Shown piece after piece: positions 16,956-24,396 of a stretch of DNA of 64,000 nucleotides; the first letter of the stretch is position 1; each line of letters starts with the position of its first letter. The notes beneath the pieces were generated by a model. It was not told the origin of the DNA and did no database searches. It saw nothing but the letters and a program-made list of their open reading frames with translations. The position numbers were made by a program, and so were the translations under genes. The DNA comes from Rhizomonospora bruguierae (GTDB lineage Bacteria; Actinomycetota; Actinomycetes; Mycobacteriales; Micromonosporaceae), in contig NZ_BBQH01000022.1 in the NCBI RefSeq assembly GCF_018397995.1, forward strand, positions 56,480 to 120,479. The letters run 5' to 3'.

Positions 16956-17254
16956 CAGGCGGCCCGCCCGGGTCGGGGCCGGGCGGCGATGGCGGCGCGG
17001 GTGACGGTGTGCCGCAGGTCGCCGAGCAGTCCGACCAACTGCCGGCGGGCGGCCAGCTCGGTCGGGGCCAGGGCGACCCTGACGCGCACCTCGGCGTGCT
17101 CCCGGCCGGCGGCGGTGCGGACACGAACGAGGACGGCGCGGGCGCGGCCGGCGATGTCGACCACGATTTCCTCGGATCGGTGTTCGCCGAGGTTGCAGCG
17201 GTGGTCCCGGCCGCACCAGTCGGTGTGACCGGCGCGGCCGGTGCGGCGGTTCAT
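16955..17254 (-). CDS. hypothetical small AICE protein
   Basis: 99-aa product. N-terminal TDWCGRDHRCNLGEHRSEE holds two Cys and two His and could bind zinc; the middle IVVDIAGRARAVLVRVRTAA and EVRVRVALAP look like a beta sheet; the C-terminus (RRQLVGLLGDLRHTV) is helical. ATG 17254 overlaps the stop of the upstream gene (ATGA). Not recognised. Confidence 0.65.
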   Translation of the reverse strand: MNRRTGRAGHTDWCGRDHRCNLGEHRSEEIVVDIAGRARAVLVRVRTAAGREHAEVRVRVALAPTELAARRQLVGLLGDLRHTVTRAAIAARPRPGRAA

Positions 17255-17526
17255 CGGGGGGTTCCCTTGTCGTGGAGTTCGCGGAGGTAGTTGATGGCGA
17301 CGCGGCCGGTTCGGAGGTGTTCTCCGTGGCCGTCGCAGCGGCGGCAGGTGCGGCCGGCGCGCAGGATCAGGGAGCGGCGGCTGCCGGTGCCGTTGCAGCG
17401 GCGGCACCGCCGGAACGGCCTGATCATGCACGCGGTGAGGTAACCGAGTGTGACGATGGTGAGGATCAGGATGATCATGCCGGCAGCGCTGCCGGCTTGG
17501 GTTGCGGTCGCGGCGAGGGTGGGCAC
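17251..17526 (-). CDS. single-pass membrane protein with paired CxxCxG zinc motifs
   Basis: 91-aa protein. One hydrophobic helix (AGMIILILTIVTLGYLTACM, residues ~16–35) is followed by two CxxCxGxG motifs, CRRCNGTG and CRRCDGHG, as in the DnaJ zinc domain. GTG 17526 is chosen because GGGAGG lies seven bases upstream; ATG 17478 within the helix is less likely. It would be a membrane-anchored zinc protein facing the cytoplasm. Position between the translocase and replication genes suggests a transfer role, but this is inference. Confidence 0.65.
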   Translation of the reverse strand: MPTLAATATQAGSAAGMIILILTIVTLGYLTACMIRPFRRCRRCNGTGSRRSLILRAGRTCRRCDGHGEHLRTGRVAINYLRELHDKGTPR

Positions 17527-17572
17527 GGTGGGGCCTCCCGAGGCGTTTTCCGGGCTAAAGGCGAGGTTGGGG

Positions 17573-17662
17573 CGACCCGCGACCGGCCAATGTCTGTCCT
17601 GACCAGGCCGGTCGCGGGTCGGGTCGCGTGGACGCGACCGGTCGCGGGCGGGCCGCGACCGG
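17573..17662. other. GGTCGCGG inverted-repeat cluster (candidate transfer locus)
   Basis: Three consecutive hairpins: CGACCCGCGACCGGCC (17573–17588) with its 16-bp complement at 17606–17621; GGTCGCG (17622–17628) with CGCGACC (17633–17639); and CCGGTCGCGG (17638–17647) with CCGCGACCGG (17653–17662). The 8-mer GGTCGCGG or its complement recurs four times with two near copies. It begins at the translocase stop codon. TraB-type translocases of Streptomyces plasmids bind short repeats in a clt locus near traB, so this is a reasonable candidate. Confidence 0.55.
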
Positions 17663-19831
17663 CTACGCGGCCTTGCGGCGGGCGATCGCGGCGTCGATGG
17701 CGTCGGCCTTGGCTCCCTTGAGTGCCCTGCCGGAGCGCTTGACATCAACGCTGGGTACACCGAACGCGCGGACCTGAGCGGAGATCGATTCGGCGGTCAC
17801 GTCCGCGTACGCCTCGGGCAGCCGGGCGGCGAGGCGGGCCGCGATCTCTTCCCACTGCGCGCCGGTCTCGCCGCGCTCGATCACGCTGCGAACGTCGGCG
17901 AGCACGTCCCGCGAGACGCGGGCGATGTCCTCCCCGGCCGCCATCCCGGTCAGGGTGCCGGCCTGCTCGCGCAGCTTCCGCGCGGCCAAGAGGATCTTCT
18001 CCGCGTCGTCGGCGTCGGCGAGGTACGTCCGCACGGTCGGGGTGGCATCCGATGCGCCGCGCAGGATGCCGACGCCCTTGTAGCTGGGCAGCAGCGTGGA
18101 CGAGTCGTAGCCCTCGGAGTTCGCGCCGGCCCCCAACACGAGGTCGGACACGTTCCACGAGCCGGTGCGCAGGGAGAACCGCACCTGGTGGTTGTCGCGG
18201 AAGCTGATGAACTGGGTGGCGACCTGCCCGCCGCCCACGCCCGAGGGGCGTTGGGTGGCGTCAACGAACATCACCCCGGCCGCCGGGGCGACCTTGACCA
18301 GGTAGACCAGCAGGGACGCGATTTCCTTGCTGATCTCGCCGAGGTCGAAATACTCCTGGAACTCGTCCAGGAACACGGCCCGCACCGGCATCCCGTACTT
18401 CGGGTCACGGGCGATCTCGCGGGTCAGCTTGCCTTCCGGGCAGACATCCACGGGCAGCTTCGACAGCCGCTCGTAGCGGTCCTGCACGTCGGCCTTGATC
18501 TCCCGCAACGCTTCCAACACGATCTCGGCCGGGTCGCCGTCGCGGGTCATCGCCAGCCCGAACGCGTACCGGTCGGCGACCAGGGAGAACTTGCGCCAGT
18601 CCGGCTTGCCGCCGCCGTCCAGGACGGTCAGCTTCACGTACGGGTCCAGAGCGGCGTACAACGCGAGGGAGCGGGCGGCGAACGTCTTGCCCTGCCGGGG
18701 CTGCGCACCGATCAGGATGCTGTTCCACATCAGGTCAACGGCGACCTTGTTGCCGCGCTCGTCCAGCCCGAACGGGGCCGGCTGCCAAATGTCGGTCGGC
18801 TTGCAGCGCAGCAGCGGCGTGCGGCCCGCCCCCACCGCGAGCGGGTCACGGTCGGCGACCCACAGCGTGTGCCGGCGGTGCGAGCTGGGATCGCGGGTGA
18901 TGAACACCTGCGACACCGCCACGTCCAGACCCGAGGCGATCGAACCGCGGGCTTTCACCGCGTCGTCGAACGTCTTGCCGTACGGCAGGTCAATCGACAC
19001 CTGCGACCCGGTGCCGGAGACGTCGCGGGCCATCGTGGAGCCGAACTCCACCCGCTGGTGGGGCTTGTCCGGGTGGCCGAGGCCGGCGGCGTAGTAGGCG
19101 CGCAGGATGATGTCCGGGTTGACCCGCCGGAACCGCCCCGCCACCGTCGCCGGAGTGATGATCGGCCGGTCATCCGGCCGCCCGACGTGCGCCAGGTACG
19201 CCACCGCCGTGCCGGCGCCGGCCGCGAGCGCCCACCACGGGGCGGTCGCCCACGCGATCGGAGCACCGACCGCCAGGGTTACGGCCTCGGCGGTCAGGAC
19301 CAGGCCGCGCCACGCGCGGGTGGCCTTCACCTCGCGGTGAAGCTTGTGCCACATCGCCGGGTCGTTCGCGTCGGCGGCGGCCTGCCGCAACCCGGTCTGC
19401 TCGGCCACCCACCACCACCGCAACTGGCGGCCGGTCAGCCGGAACGCCCCGACCGTCGCCCAGAACGCGCCCTGCGTCGCGTACCAGGGGGCGCGTACCG
19501 CGTGGAAACCGGCGCGGTAGGCGGCCAGCTCGGCGGCCTGCCGCGCGCTGTGCTTGATGTTCTGCCACCCCGACCAGCCGGACGGGATGATCGACCGCCG
19601 CCCGTTCGGCGCGGCCGGCGGCGGGTCGACCAGCATCCCGCCCGTCTGCGCCGTCTCATCCAGCGGCATATCGAAGTGGGTGCCACCGGCCGGCGGACGC
19701 GGCCGGGGTGCCCGGCGGGCGCGGGCATCGTCCAGATCCACCACCTCGGCATCCGGGCCGGCGGTGGAGTCGGTCAGGTCACGCTCGGCGGCGTGCCAGT
19801 CGAAACGGTCATCGTCTCGGGGGGACGTCAT
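17663..19831 (-). CDS. FtsK/SpoIIIE-type DNA translocase (TraB/TraSA-like)
   Basis: 722-aa conjugation ATPase. Acidic, disordered N-terminus; hydrophobic segments at ~175–216; Walker A GAQPRQGKT (375–383); Walker B VFLDEFQEYF (485–494); then DATQRPSGVGGG as in FtsK motors; C-terminal DNA-binding winged-helix-like region ending in KAKADAIDAAIARRKAA-type basic sequence. It would transfer double-stranded element DNA between hyphae without a relaxase. ATG 19831 has GGAGG upstream. It sits between a hairpin (19871–19914) and a repeat cluster (17573–17662). Confidence 0.93.
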   Translation of the reverse strand: MTSPRDDDRFDWHAAERDLTDSTAGPDAEVVDLDDARARRAPRPRPPAGGTHFDMPLDETAQTGGMLVDPPPAAPNGRRSIIPSGWSGWQNIKHSARQAAELAAYRAGFHAVRAPWYATQGAFWATVGAFRLTGRQLRWWWVAEQTGLRQAAADANDPAMWHKLHREVKATRAWRGLVLTAEAVTLAVGAPIAWATAPWWALAAGAGTAVAYLAHVGRPDDRPIITPATVAGRFRRVNPDIILRAYYAAGLGHPDKPHQRVEFGSTMARDVSGTGSQVSIDLPYGKTFDDAVKARGSIASGLDVAVSQVFITRDPSSHRRHTLWVADRDPLAVGAGRTPLLRCKPTDIWQPAPFGLDERGNKVAVDLMWNSILIGAQPRQGKTFAARSLALYAALDPYVKLTVLDGGGKPDWRKFSLVADRYAFGLAMTRDGDPAEIVLEALREIKADVQDRYERLSKLPVDVCPEGKLTREIARDPKYGMPVRAVFLDEFQEYFDLGEISKEIASLLVYLVKVAPAAGVMFVDATQRPSGVGGGQVATQFISFRDNHQVRFSLRTGSWNVSDLVLGAGANSEGYDSSTLLPSYKGVGILRGASDATPTVRTYLADADDAEKILLAARKLREQAGTLTGMAAGEDIARVSRDVLADVRSVIERGETGAQWEEIAARLAARLPEAYADVTAESISAQVRAFGVPSVDVKRSGRALKGAKADAIDAAIARRKAA

Positions 19832-19870
19832 GATGGGGGTTCCTCCAACGGTCGGGAGATCGGCAGGGGG

Positions 19871-19914
19871 CCGGCGGCGCGGCGCAGGTTGGTCGCCAGG
19901 GGCCGCGCCGCCGG
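19871..19914. repeat. conserved hairpin copy 1 (GC pair version)
   Basis: Perfect 13-bp stem CCGGCGGCGCGGC (19871–19883) with GCCGCGCCGCCGG (19902–19914), loop of 18 beginning GCAGGTTG. It lies between the RHIM-like small gene and the translocase. Copy 2 at 20222–20265 has the same stem with one compensatory pair change. Confidence 0.8.
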
Positions 19915-19926
19915 GCATGGGCAGGG

Positions 19927-20133
19927 TCAGAAGCGGATGTGAATCGGGCCGGTCACGGTGTCGGCCTGGATGCCGACGCGGGCGTTGCCGGTGACGGTGT
20001 TCTCGACCCGGGCCGGCTTGTCGTCGGCCGGCGGGGTGTCCTTGGCGGGCTTGCTGGTGTCGCGGCGGCCGGTGATCTGGCCGGCTTGCACGACGACCCG
20101 GTCGTTGCCGGATGCGCGGTTGGTGCGGCCCAC
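19927..20133 (-). CDS. small protein with two RHIM/amyloid-like repeats
   Basis: 68-aa protein. Two 14-residue repeats align without gaps: GNDRVVVQAGQITG (9–22) and GNARVGIQADTVTG (49–62), giving G-N-x-R-V-x-[VI]-Q-A-x-x-[IV]-T-G, joined by a charged Lys/Asp/Pro linker. The V-Q-A-x-x-V/I-x-G core resembles RHIM-type and bacterial amyloid signalling motifs. Similar small proteins are, from memory, common in Streptomyces elements and annotated as hypothetical. Flanked on both sides by the conserved hairpins. Confidence 0.75.
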   Translation of the reverse strand: MGRTNRASGNDRVVVQAGQITGRRDTSKPAKDTPPADDKPARVENTVTGNARVGIQADTVTGPIHIRF

Positions 20134-20221
20134 AGTGGGGCTCCCTTCGGGTTGTGGGTGGGGTGGGTGGTCGGGGGATGATGGGTGCTCCCCCGGTGGG
20201 TCCTTGCGGCTGATCGGAGGG

Positions 20222-20265
20222 CCGGCGGCACGGCGCAGGTTGCGAGCCGGTAGCCGTGCCGCCGG
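20222..20265. repeat. conserved hairpin copy 2 (AT pair version)
   Basis: Perfect 13-bp stem CCGGCGGCACGGC (20222–20234) with GCCGTGCCGCCGG (20253–20265), loop of 18 beginning GCAGGTTG. Compared with copy 1, the ninth stem base is A instead of G and its partner T instead of C, so pairing is preserved. It lies just after the DUF2637 gene stop and before the RHIM-like gene on the minus strand. Confidence 0.8.
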
Positions 20266-20271
20266 GCGGGG

Positions 20272-21054
20272 CTAGGCGGCGGCGGGAAGCTCGGCCAGGG
20301 TGTCGGCGGTGCGGCGGGCGGCGGTCTTTGCGGCGGCGGCGCGGACCTCGTTCACCCGGTCGCGGCCCCACCGCTCGGACATGTCGAACTGGCGGCCGAG
20401 GGCGGCACCGGACATCGGGGTGCCGGCCGTGACGCTGTGCCGGTACGCCTTTCGGGCGGCGGTGCGGCGGGAACGGTCGTCCACCTCCGGCACCGGGGTC
20501 GGGTCGGGGGTGCTTGCCGGTTCGATCACCGGGACCGGCGTGGTTTCCGGCACGGTCGGGCTTGCCGGTTCGATCACCTCGGGGGCCGGCACGGGCACCG
20601 TTTCGGTTGCCGTGGTGGCGTGGGCGCGGATGCCGGTTGCCAGGAGAGCGCCGGTCGCCATGACCATCAGCCCGTCCACGGCCAGGGGGCCGATCATCGC
20701 GGTCAGCGCGTCCTCGCCGTAGAAGGTGAGCAGCCCGGAAAGGTGCTTGTACGAGACGATCGCGGCGACCGTGGCCACCGGCACCAGACCACCGAAGCGC
20801 AGCGCCGACCAGCGGCGGCCGGACGGCCAGGCGACCCGGGCCAGGATCTCCACGGCGACGAACAGGGCCACCGGCCAGAAGATCGCGCCGACCACCGCGC
20901 CGGGCTGCGGCGTCCAGTCCGCCGGGACCGGCGGCGCACCCTCGGCCGGGGTCGGGGGGACGTAGGAGTGGGCGACGTTCGCGGCGATCGACACCGCGCC
21001 GCCGAGGATCGCGCCGAAGTAGGCCCATCCACGGCCAGAGATACGGGAACTCAT
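20272..21054 (-). CDS. DUF2637-type membrane protein (AICE spread-protein-like)
   Basis: 260-aa protein with four predicted helices: WAYFGAILGGAVSIAANVAH (10–29), VVGAIFWPVALFVAVEILAR (~55–74), a third near 85–105 and a fourth near 120–140. A Pro/Thr/Glu-rich linker follows, then a C-terminal helix-turn-helix-like segment (GAALGRQFDMSERWGRDRV). The N-terminal part matches DUF2637 proteins, found in actinomycete plasmids and elements near tra genes and often compared with Spd spreading proteins. A role in intramycelial spread is inferred from the family and context. Confidence 0.8.
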   Translation of the reverse strand: MSSRISGRGWAYFGAILGGAVSIAANVAHSYVPPTPAEGAPPVPADWTPQPGAVVGAIFWPVALFVAVEILARVAWPSGRRWSALRFGGLVPVATVAAIVSYKHLSGLLTFYGEDALTAMIGPLAVDGLMVMATGALLATGIRAHATTATETVPVPAPEVIEPASPTVPETTPVPVIEPASTPDPTPVPEVDDRSRRTAARKAYRHSVTAGTPMSGAALGRQFDMSERWGRDRVNEVRAAAAKTAARRTADTLAELPAAA

Positions 21055-21070
21055 CAGGGGTGACCTCCGG

Positions 21071-21733
21071 TCAGTCGTTGAGAACGTCGGCGAGCAGATC
21101 GCGGTGGGCGGGGAAGACGGTGCCGCTGTAGACCTCGGCCAGGTGGCGGGTCACGCACGCGTAGTCGACAGCCGGCACCCACACGGCGCGGCGGGCGTCG
21201 TCGCGGCCCTCCACGGGGGGCAGGACGTTCCACCCGTCACCGAGGTTGATGCGGACCGGGGTGGTGACCATCCACGCCTCATCCGAGGCGCGGGGGTCGG
21301 GCACGTAGCGGGCCGGCAGCGTCTCGTCGGCGCAGGAAAACTGTTCGAACAAGCCGGTTTCCTCGGCCAGTTCCCGGAACGCGGCGTCGGTCGGGTCCTC
21401 GCCCGGGTCGACGTAGCCGCCGGGCAGTGCCCACCCGTGCCCGTCGCTGCGCTCGACCAGCAGTAGCCACCGCCCGTGGTCGGTGGTGGCGGTGACGATC
21501 GCGTCGGCGCACTGCTGCTCGCCCCAGTGGCCGAGTTCGTTGCGGCCGTAGCGGATGCCGGTCGGCGCGTACGGGTTGACCGGGCGGCCGTCGACCAGCG
21601 GGAACGGGATCGCGGCGGCGGCCCGCCGGGGGGTCCAGTCGATGGCGGCGGGGTTCATGGTCGGGTCAGCCCACGACGCCCCGGCGGCGATGCCGGCCAG
21701 GACGCTCGGGTCGGTGTAGGTGCGGGGGGTCAT
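21071..21733 (-). CDS. NUDIX hydrolase
   Basis: 220-aa pyrophosphohydrolase. Complete Nudix box at 106–128: G, five residues, E112, seven residues, R120-E-L-A-E-E-T-G-L. N-terminal extension of ~75 residues (SWADPTMNPAAIDWTP…ELGHWGEQ) is typical of AICE-borne members. It probably hydrolyses a nucleoside diphosphate derivative; ligand unknown. ATG 21733 is inside the operon and overlaps the stop of the next upstream gene by 4 bp. NUDIX genes are recurrent AICE cargo linked to control of excision or replication. Confidence 0.92.
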   Translation of the reverse strand: MTPRTYTDPSVLAGIAAGASWADPTMNPAAIDWTPRRAAAAIPFPLVDGRPVNPYAPTGIRYGRNELGHWGEQQCADAIVTATTDHGRWLLLVERSDGHGWALPGGYVDPGEDPTDAAFRELAEETGLFEQFSCADETLPARYVPDPRASDEAWMVTTPVRINLGDGWNVLPPVEGRDDARRAVWVPAVDYACVTRHLAEVYSGTVFPAHRDLLADVLND

Positions 21734-22098
21734 GCGGCAACCTCCGTTGCGCAGGTCAGGCACTCGCCGAGCGAGCGCGGGATGTAGTAGCCGCGCACCT
21801 GCCGGCAGGTCCGGCACGTCCGGCGGGCGGTCAGCGCCTTGCCGATGGCGGCGCGCTGGGCGGGGGTGGCGGTGCGCTTCGGCCGGGCCAGATCAACCCG
21901 GTACAGGTAGGCGGCCCGGGTGCCGCCGACACCGCGCCAGAGCACCTGAGCGGCGACCGGCTGACCACCGGGGCGCAGCCCGGCGGCGGTCAGTTGGCGG
22001 CGGGTGGCGTAGCCGGGCGGGGCACCCCGCCACCAGTAGGTGGGGATGCCGAACGTTGTCCCGTCCGGATCGTGGAAGGCGGCCCGGATGCGGGACAT
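21730..22098 (-). CDS. RRQRL-motif zinc-binding protein
   Basis: 122-aa protein. YATRRQLTAAGLRPGGQPVAA matches the RRQRL-type motif (here RRQL), and CRTCRQVRGYYIPRSLGECLTC gives two CxxC pairs for zinc. Found almost only in actinomycete elements and plasmids; function unknown. It overlaps both the NUDIX gene and the upstream small gene by 4 bp, showing a tightly coupled operon. Confidence 0.85.
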   Translation of the reverse strand: MSRIRAAFHDPDGTTFGIPTYWWRGAPPGYATRRQLTAAGLRPGGQPVAAQVLWRGVGGTRAAYLYRVDLARPKRTATPAQRAAIGKALTARRTCRTCRQVRGYYIPRSLGECLTCATEVAA

Positions 22099-22346
22099 CA
22101 GGCCGCGCGGCGCGGGCCGGCGGTGCCGGTGGCCAGGTCGGCGGCGGCGCGGGTGACCCGGGACTCAGCTCGGCGCAACCGCCGCCAGTCCAGCACGGTC
22201 GGGCCGCCGTGGTCCTCGGCGTAGATCAGGGTGATCTCGGCGTCGAGCACGTCCAGCTCGGCCGCGATCAGTGGCCACTCCGACTCGATCGCGGCCAGGT
22301 CGGCGGCGGTCGGCTCGGCGATGACGGGAACGAGGTGCTTCCTCAC
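22098..22346 (-). CDS. DUF6284-like small protein
   Basis: 82-aa acidic protein; AAIESEWPLIAAELDVLDAE and GGPTVLDWRRLRRAESRV match the DUF6284 pattern as I remember it. GTG 22346 has GGAGG six bases upstream. First gene of the leftward AICE operon, directly beside the divergent control region. Function unknown. Confidence 0.75.
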   Translation of the reverse strand: MRKHLVPVIAEPTAADLAAIESEWPLIAAELDVLDAEITLIYAEDHGGPTVLDWRRLRRAESRVTRAAADLATGTAGPRRAA

Positions 22347-22756
22347 GGGAAACCTCCGGGGAAAGTCGATGAAGTGGGGGAAGCCCCGGGGGTGCGACCA
22401 GACCGGCCGCACCCCGGGACGAACAGGAAGAAGAGGCAGAAGCCCAAACCGCGCGCCAAGACCCGGCCCGCTCGCCCCGCTCGCCCGGGATCTACCGGGG
22501 TTGACCACCGTGTGGCTCAAGGCGGGGATGCCGCAGACGGATCTACGCGGCGCTTCTGCTGTGAAGTTCTCAACTAACGACCACACGACCGGCCCGTGGG
22601 CGCGCAGCGCAATGCGCCACCTTCCCCGGCTTCCGCCCGGCTTGTCGTTCCTGGCTAGCCAGGTCCAACGAGATGACCGTAGGGCGGCCTGGCTAGTCAG
22701 GTCAAGAGATTGCGGCAAACTTTCCTTACTTGGCTAGTCAGCGCTACCGTGGGCGG
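22347..22756. promoter_or_regulatory. divergent AICE control region
   Basis: About 410 bp without a gene between the leftward operon and the rightward GntR gene. It holds three palindromic operators (listed separately). No convincing leftward promoter was found. A rightward promoter may use TTGCGG at 22710–22715 with a -10 inside the third palindrome. Confidence 0.6.
22650..22742. promoter_or_regulatory. three CCTGGCTAG(C/T)CAGG operators
   Basis: CCTGGCTAGCCAGG (22650–22663) is a perfect 14-bp palindrome; CCTGGCTAGTCAGG (22688–22701) and CTTGGCTAGTCAGC (22729–22742) are near copies. Spacing is 38 and 41 bp, close to four helical turns, so bound dimers would face the same side. The third copy overlaps the probable -10 of the GntR gene, suggesting autorepression as in KorSA of pSAM2. 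Confidence 0.75.
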
Positions 22757-23623
22757 GTGAGTGAGAACCTTGACTTCCTCGGCCAGCTAGATCCCGACGA
22801 CCCGAAACAGGCGTCGCAACAGATTGCGAACAAGCTGCGCGCGGCCATCCTCACGCGCCGGCTCGCCCCGGGCGACAAGCTGCCGTCGCAGCCCGAGCTA
22901 GCGACCCGTTACGGAGTGGCGCGGGAGACAGTCAAACGAGCCTTGGAGCTGCTAAGGGCCGAGCGACTGATCGTGTCCCGGCAGGGCAGTGGTGCCTTCG
23001 TCCGGGCGCAGACGCAGCGAGCCGTTGAGCTGCGACCGCACATCGAAGCGGCGTTCGAGCGGCCCCACGTCACGATCGACTTCGCCGGATTCTCGGGCGA
23101 GACGCTGCGAGACGCGCTCGCCGAAGCGCTCGACAAGGTGCGCGTCGGCCGGCTCGCGCCAGAGACGATCGCCGTGCGAGTCCTGATCTCCGACATGACG
23201 GTGCCGATGGCGCTGCCGTCGAGGGCCGAGACGCAGGCCGATGACCTGGCGGTACGTGAGCGTGCGGAGCGGATCACCCGGCGGGCGGCAGACGGCGTCA
23301 TCGATCAGGTCACCGAGCTGGGCGACCTCGGCCTAATCCGGTCGACCACGGTTGAGGTGCGGATGCACCGGGCGTCCCCGCTGTTCAAGCTCTACATCCT
23401 GAACGGCGAAGAGGTCTTCTACGGCTTCTATCCGGTTGTAGAGCGCACCGTCTCGATCAAGGGCGAGCCCATGGCGATCTACGACCTGATGGGTAAGGAT
23501 GTGCCGCTGTTCCACTACGCCGTGACCGACGACGACGCCTCTCATGGCACGCAGTTCGTAGAGGCGTCCCGCCAGTGGTTCGACTCGATGTGGTCGACCA
23601 TCGCCTACCGGTACGACGGATGA
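22757..23623 (+). CDS. GntR-family regulator (KorSA-like position)
   Basis: 288-aa regulator. Winged helix at ~20–85 (QIANKLRAAILTRRLAPGDK, LATRYGVARETVKRALELLR, RQGSGAFVR). The C-terminal ~200 residues are not a typical UTRA domain; they include HVTIDFAGFSGETL and the motif HRASPLFKLYILNGEEVFYG. GTG 22757 is chosen because the TTG 27 bases upstream lies in the operator. It should repress the divergent AICE operon and itself. The stop overlaps the HAD start (ATGA). Confidence 0.88.
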   Translation: MSENLDFLGQLDPDDPKQASQQIANKLRAAILTRRLAPGDKLPSQPELATRYGVARETVKRALELLRAERLIVSRQGSGAFVRAQTQRAVELRPHIEAAFERPHVTIDFAGFSGETLRDALAEALDKVRVGRLAPETIAVRVLISDMTVPMALPSRAETQADDLAVRERAERITRRAADGVIDQVTELGDLGLIRSTTVEVRMHRASPLFKLYILNGEEVFYGFYPVVERTVSIKGEPMAIYDLMGKDVPLFHYAVTDDDASHGTQFVEASRQWFDSMWSTIAYRYDG

Positions 23624-24315
23624 ACGCCGACCTCGGCCGACTGCTGGGCGAGGTCGGCGCGGTGCTGCTCGACTTCGACGGACCGGTGTGCCGCATCTTC
23701 GCTGGCTATCCCGCGCCACAGGTCGCGGCCGAACTGGTCGACGTGCTGCGGCGGCACGGTGTCGACGTACCACCCGACCTGGCTAGCGAGCCGGACCCGC
23801 TTGAAGTGCTGCGCCGTACCGGCGCGGCCGGTGACCACCGCATCATGCGGGCGGTAGAGGATGCGCTCTGCGCGGCCGAGCGCCGGGCCGTCGAGACCGC
23901 CGAGCCAACGCCGTACGGCCGGGAGGTCATCGTGGCGGCACGGCAAGCCGGGATGCCGGTGGCGGCGGTCAGCAACAACTCGGCCGGTGCGGTGACCGCC
24001 TACCTCGCAGCGCACCGGCTCGCCGGGTACGTCACTCCGGTAGTCGGCCGCGCGTACGCCGAGCCGGGCCGCATGAAGCCCAACCCGGAACCGATCCTGC
24101 AAGCCGTGCGTGCCATCGGCATGCCGGCGGGCCGGTGTGTGCTGGTCGGCGACTCGCTCTCGGACATTGAGGGAGCGCGCGCCGCCGGGGTCGCGGTGGT
24201 CGGCTACGCGAATCGGCCGGCAAAGGTCGACGCGTTCCGGCTTGCCGGGGCGGGCGCGGTGGTTACCAGCATGGGCGAGATAGCCGCCGTTTTGATCGAA
24301 CGGGCTGGAGGCTGA
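23620..24315 (+). CDS. HAD-family hydrolase
   Basis: 231-aa haloacid-dehalogenase-type phosphatase. Motif I LLDFDGPV (D18 nucleophile, D20), motif II S118 in AAVSNNSA, motif III K153 in RMKPNPEP, motif IV GDSLSD (D178, D182). It resembles the phosphoglycolate-phosphatase/beta-phosphoglucomutase subgroup with a helical cap. Translationally coupled to the GntR gene and the last gene before attR. Substrate unknown; it may act on the ligand sensed by the GntR C-terminal domain. Confidence 0.9.
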   Translation: MNADLGRLLGEVGAVLLDFDGPVCRIFAGYPAPQVAAELVDVLRRHGVDVPPDLASEPDPLEVLRRTGAAGDHRIMRAVEDALCAAERRAVETAEPTPYGREVIVAARQAGMPVAAVSNNSAGAVTAYLAAHRLAGYVTPVVGRAYAEPGRMKPNPEPILQAVRAIGMPAGRCVLVGDSLSDIEGARAAGVAVVGYANRPAKVDAFRLAGAGAVVTSMGEIAAVLIERAGG

Positions 24316-24396
24316 AATCGGGGCCGGCGTCGTGTCTGCGTCGTCACGCTCGGGCTGAACGGCGTTTGTGCTGGTCAGCGGCCTGTCCGTGGCGCT

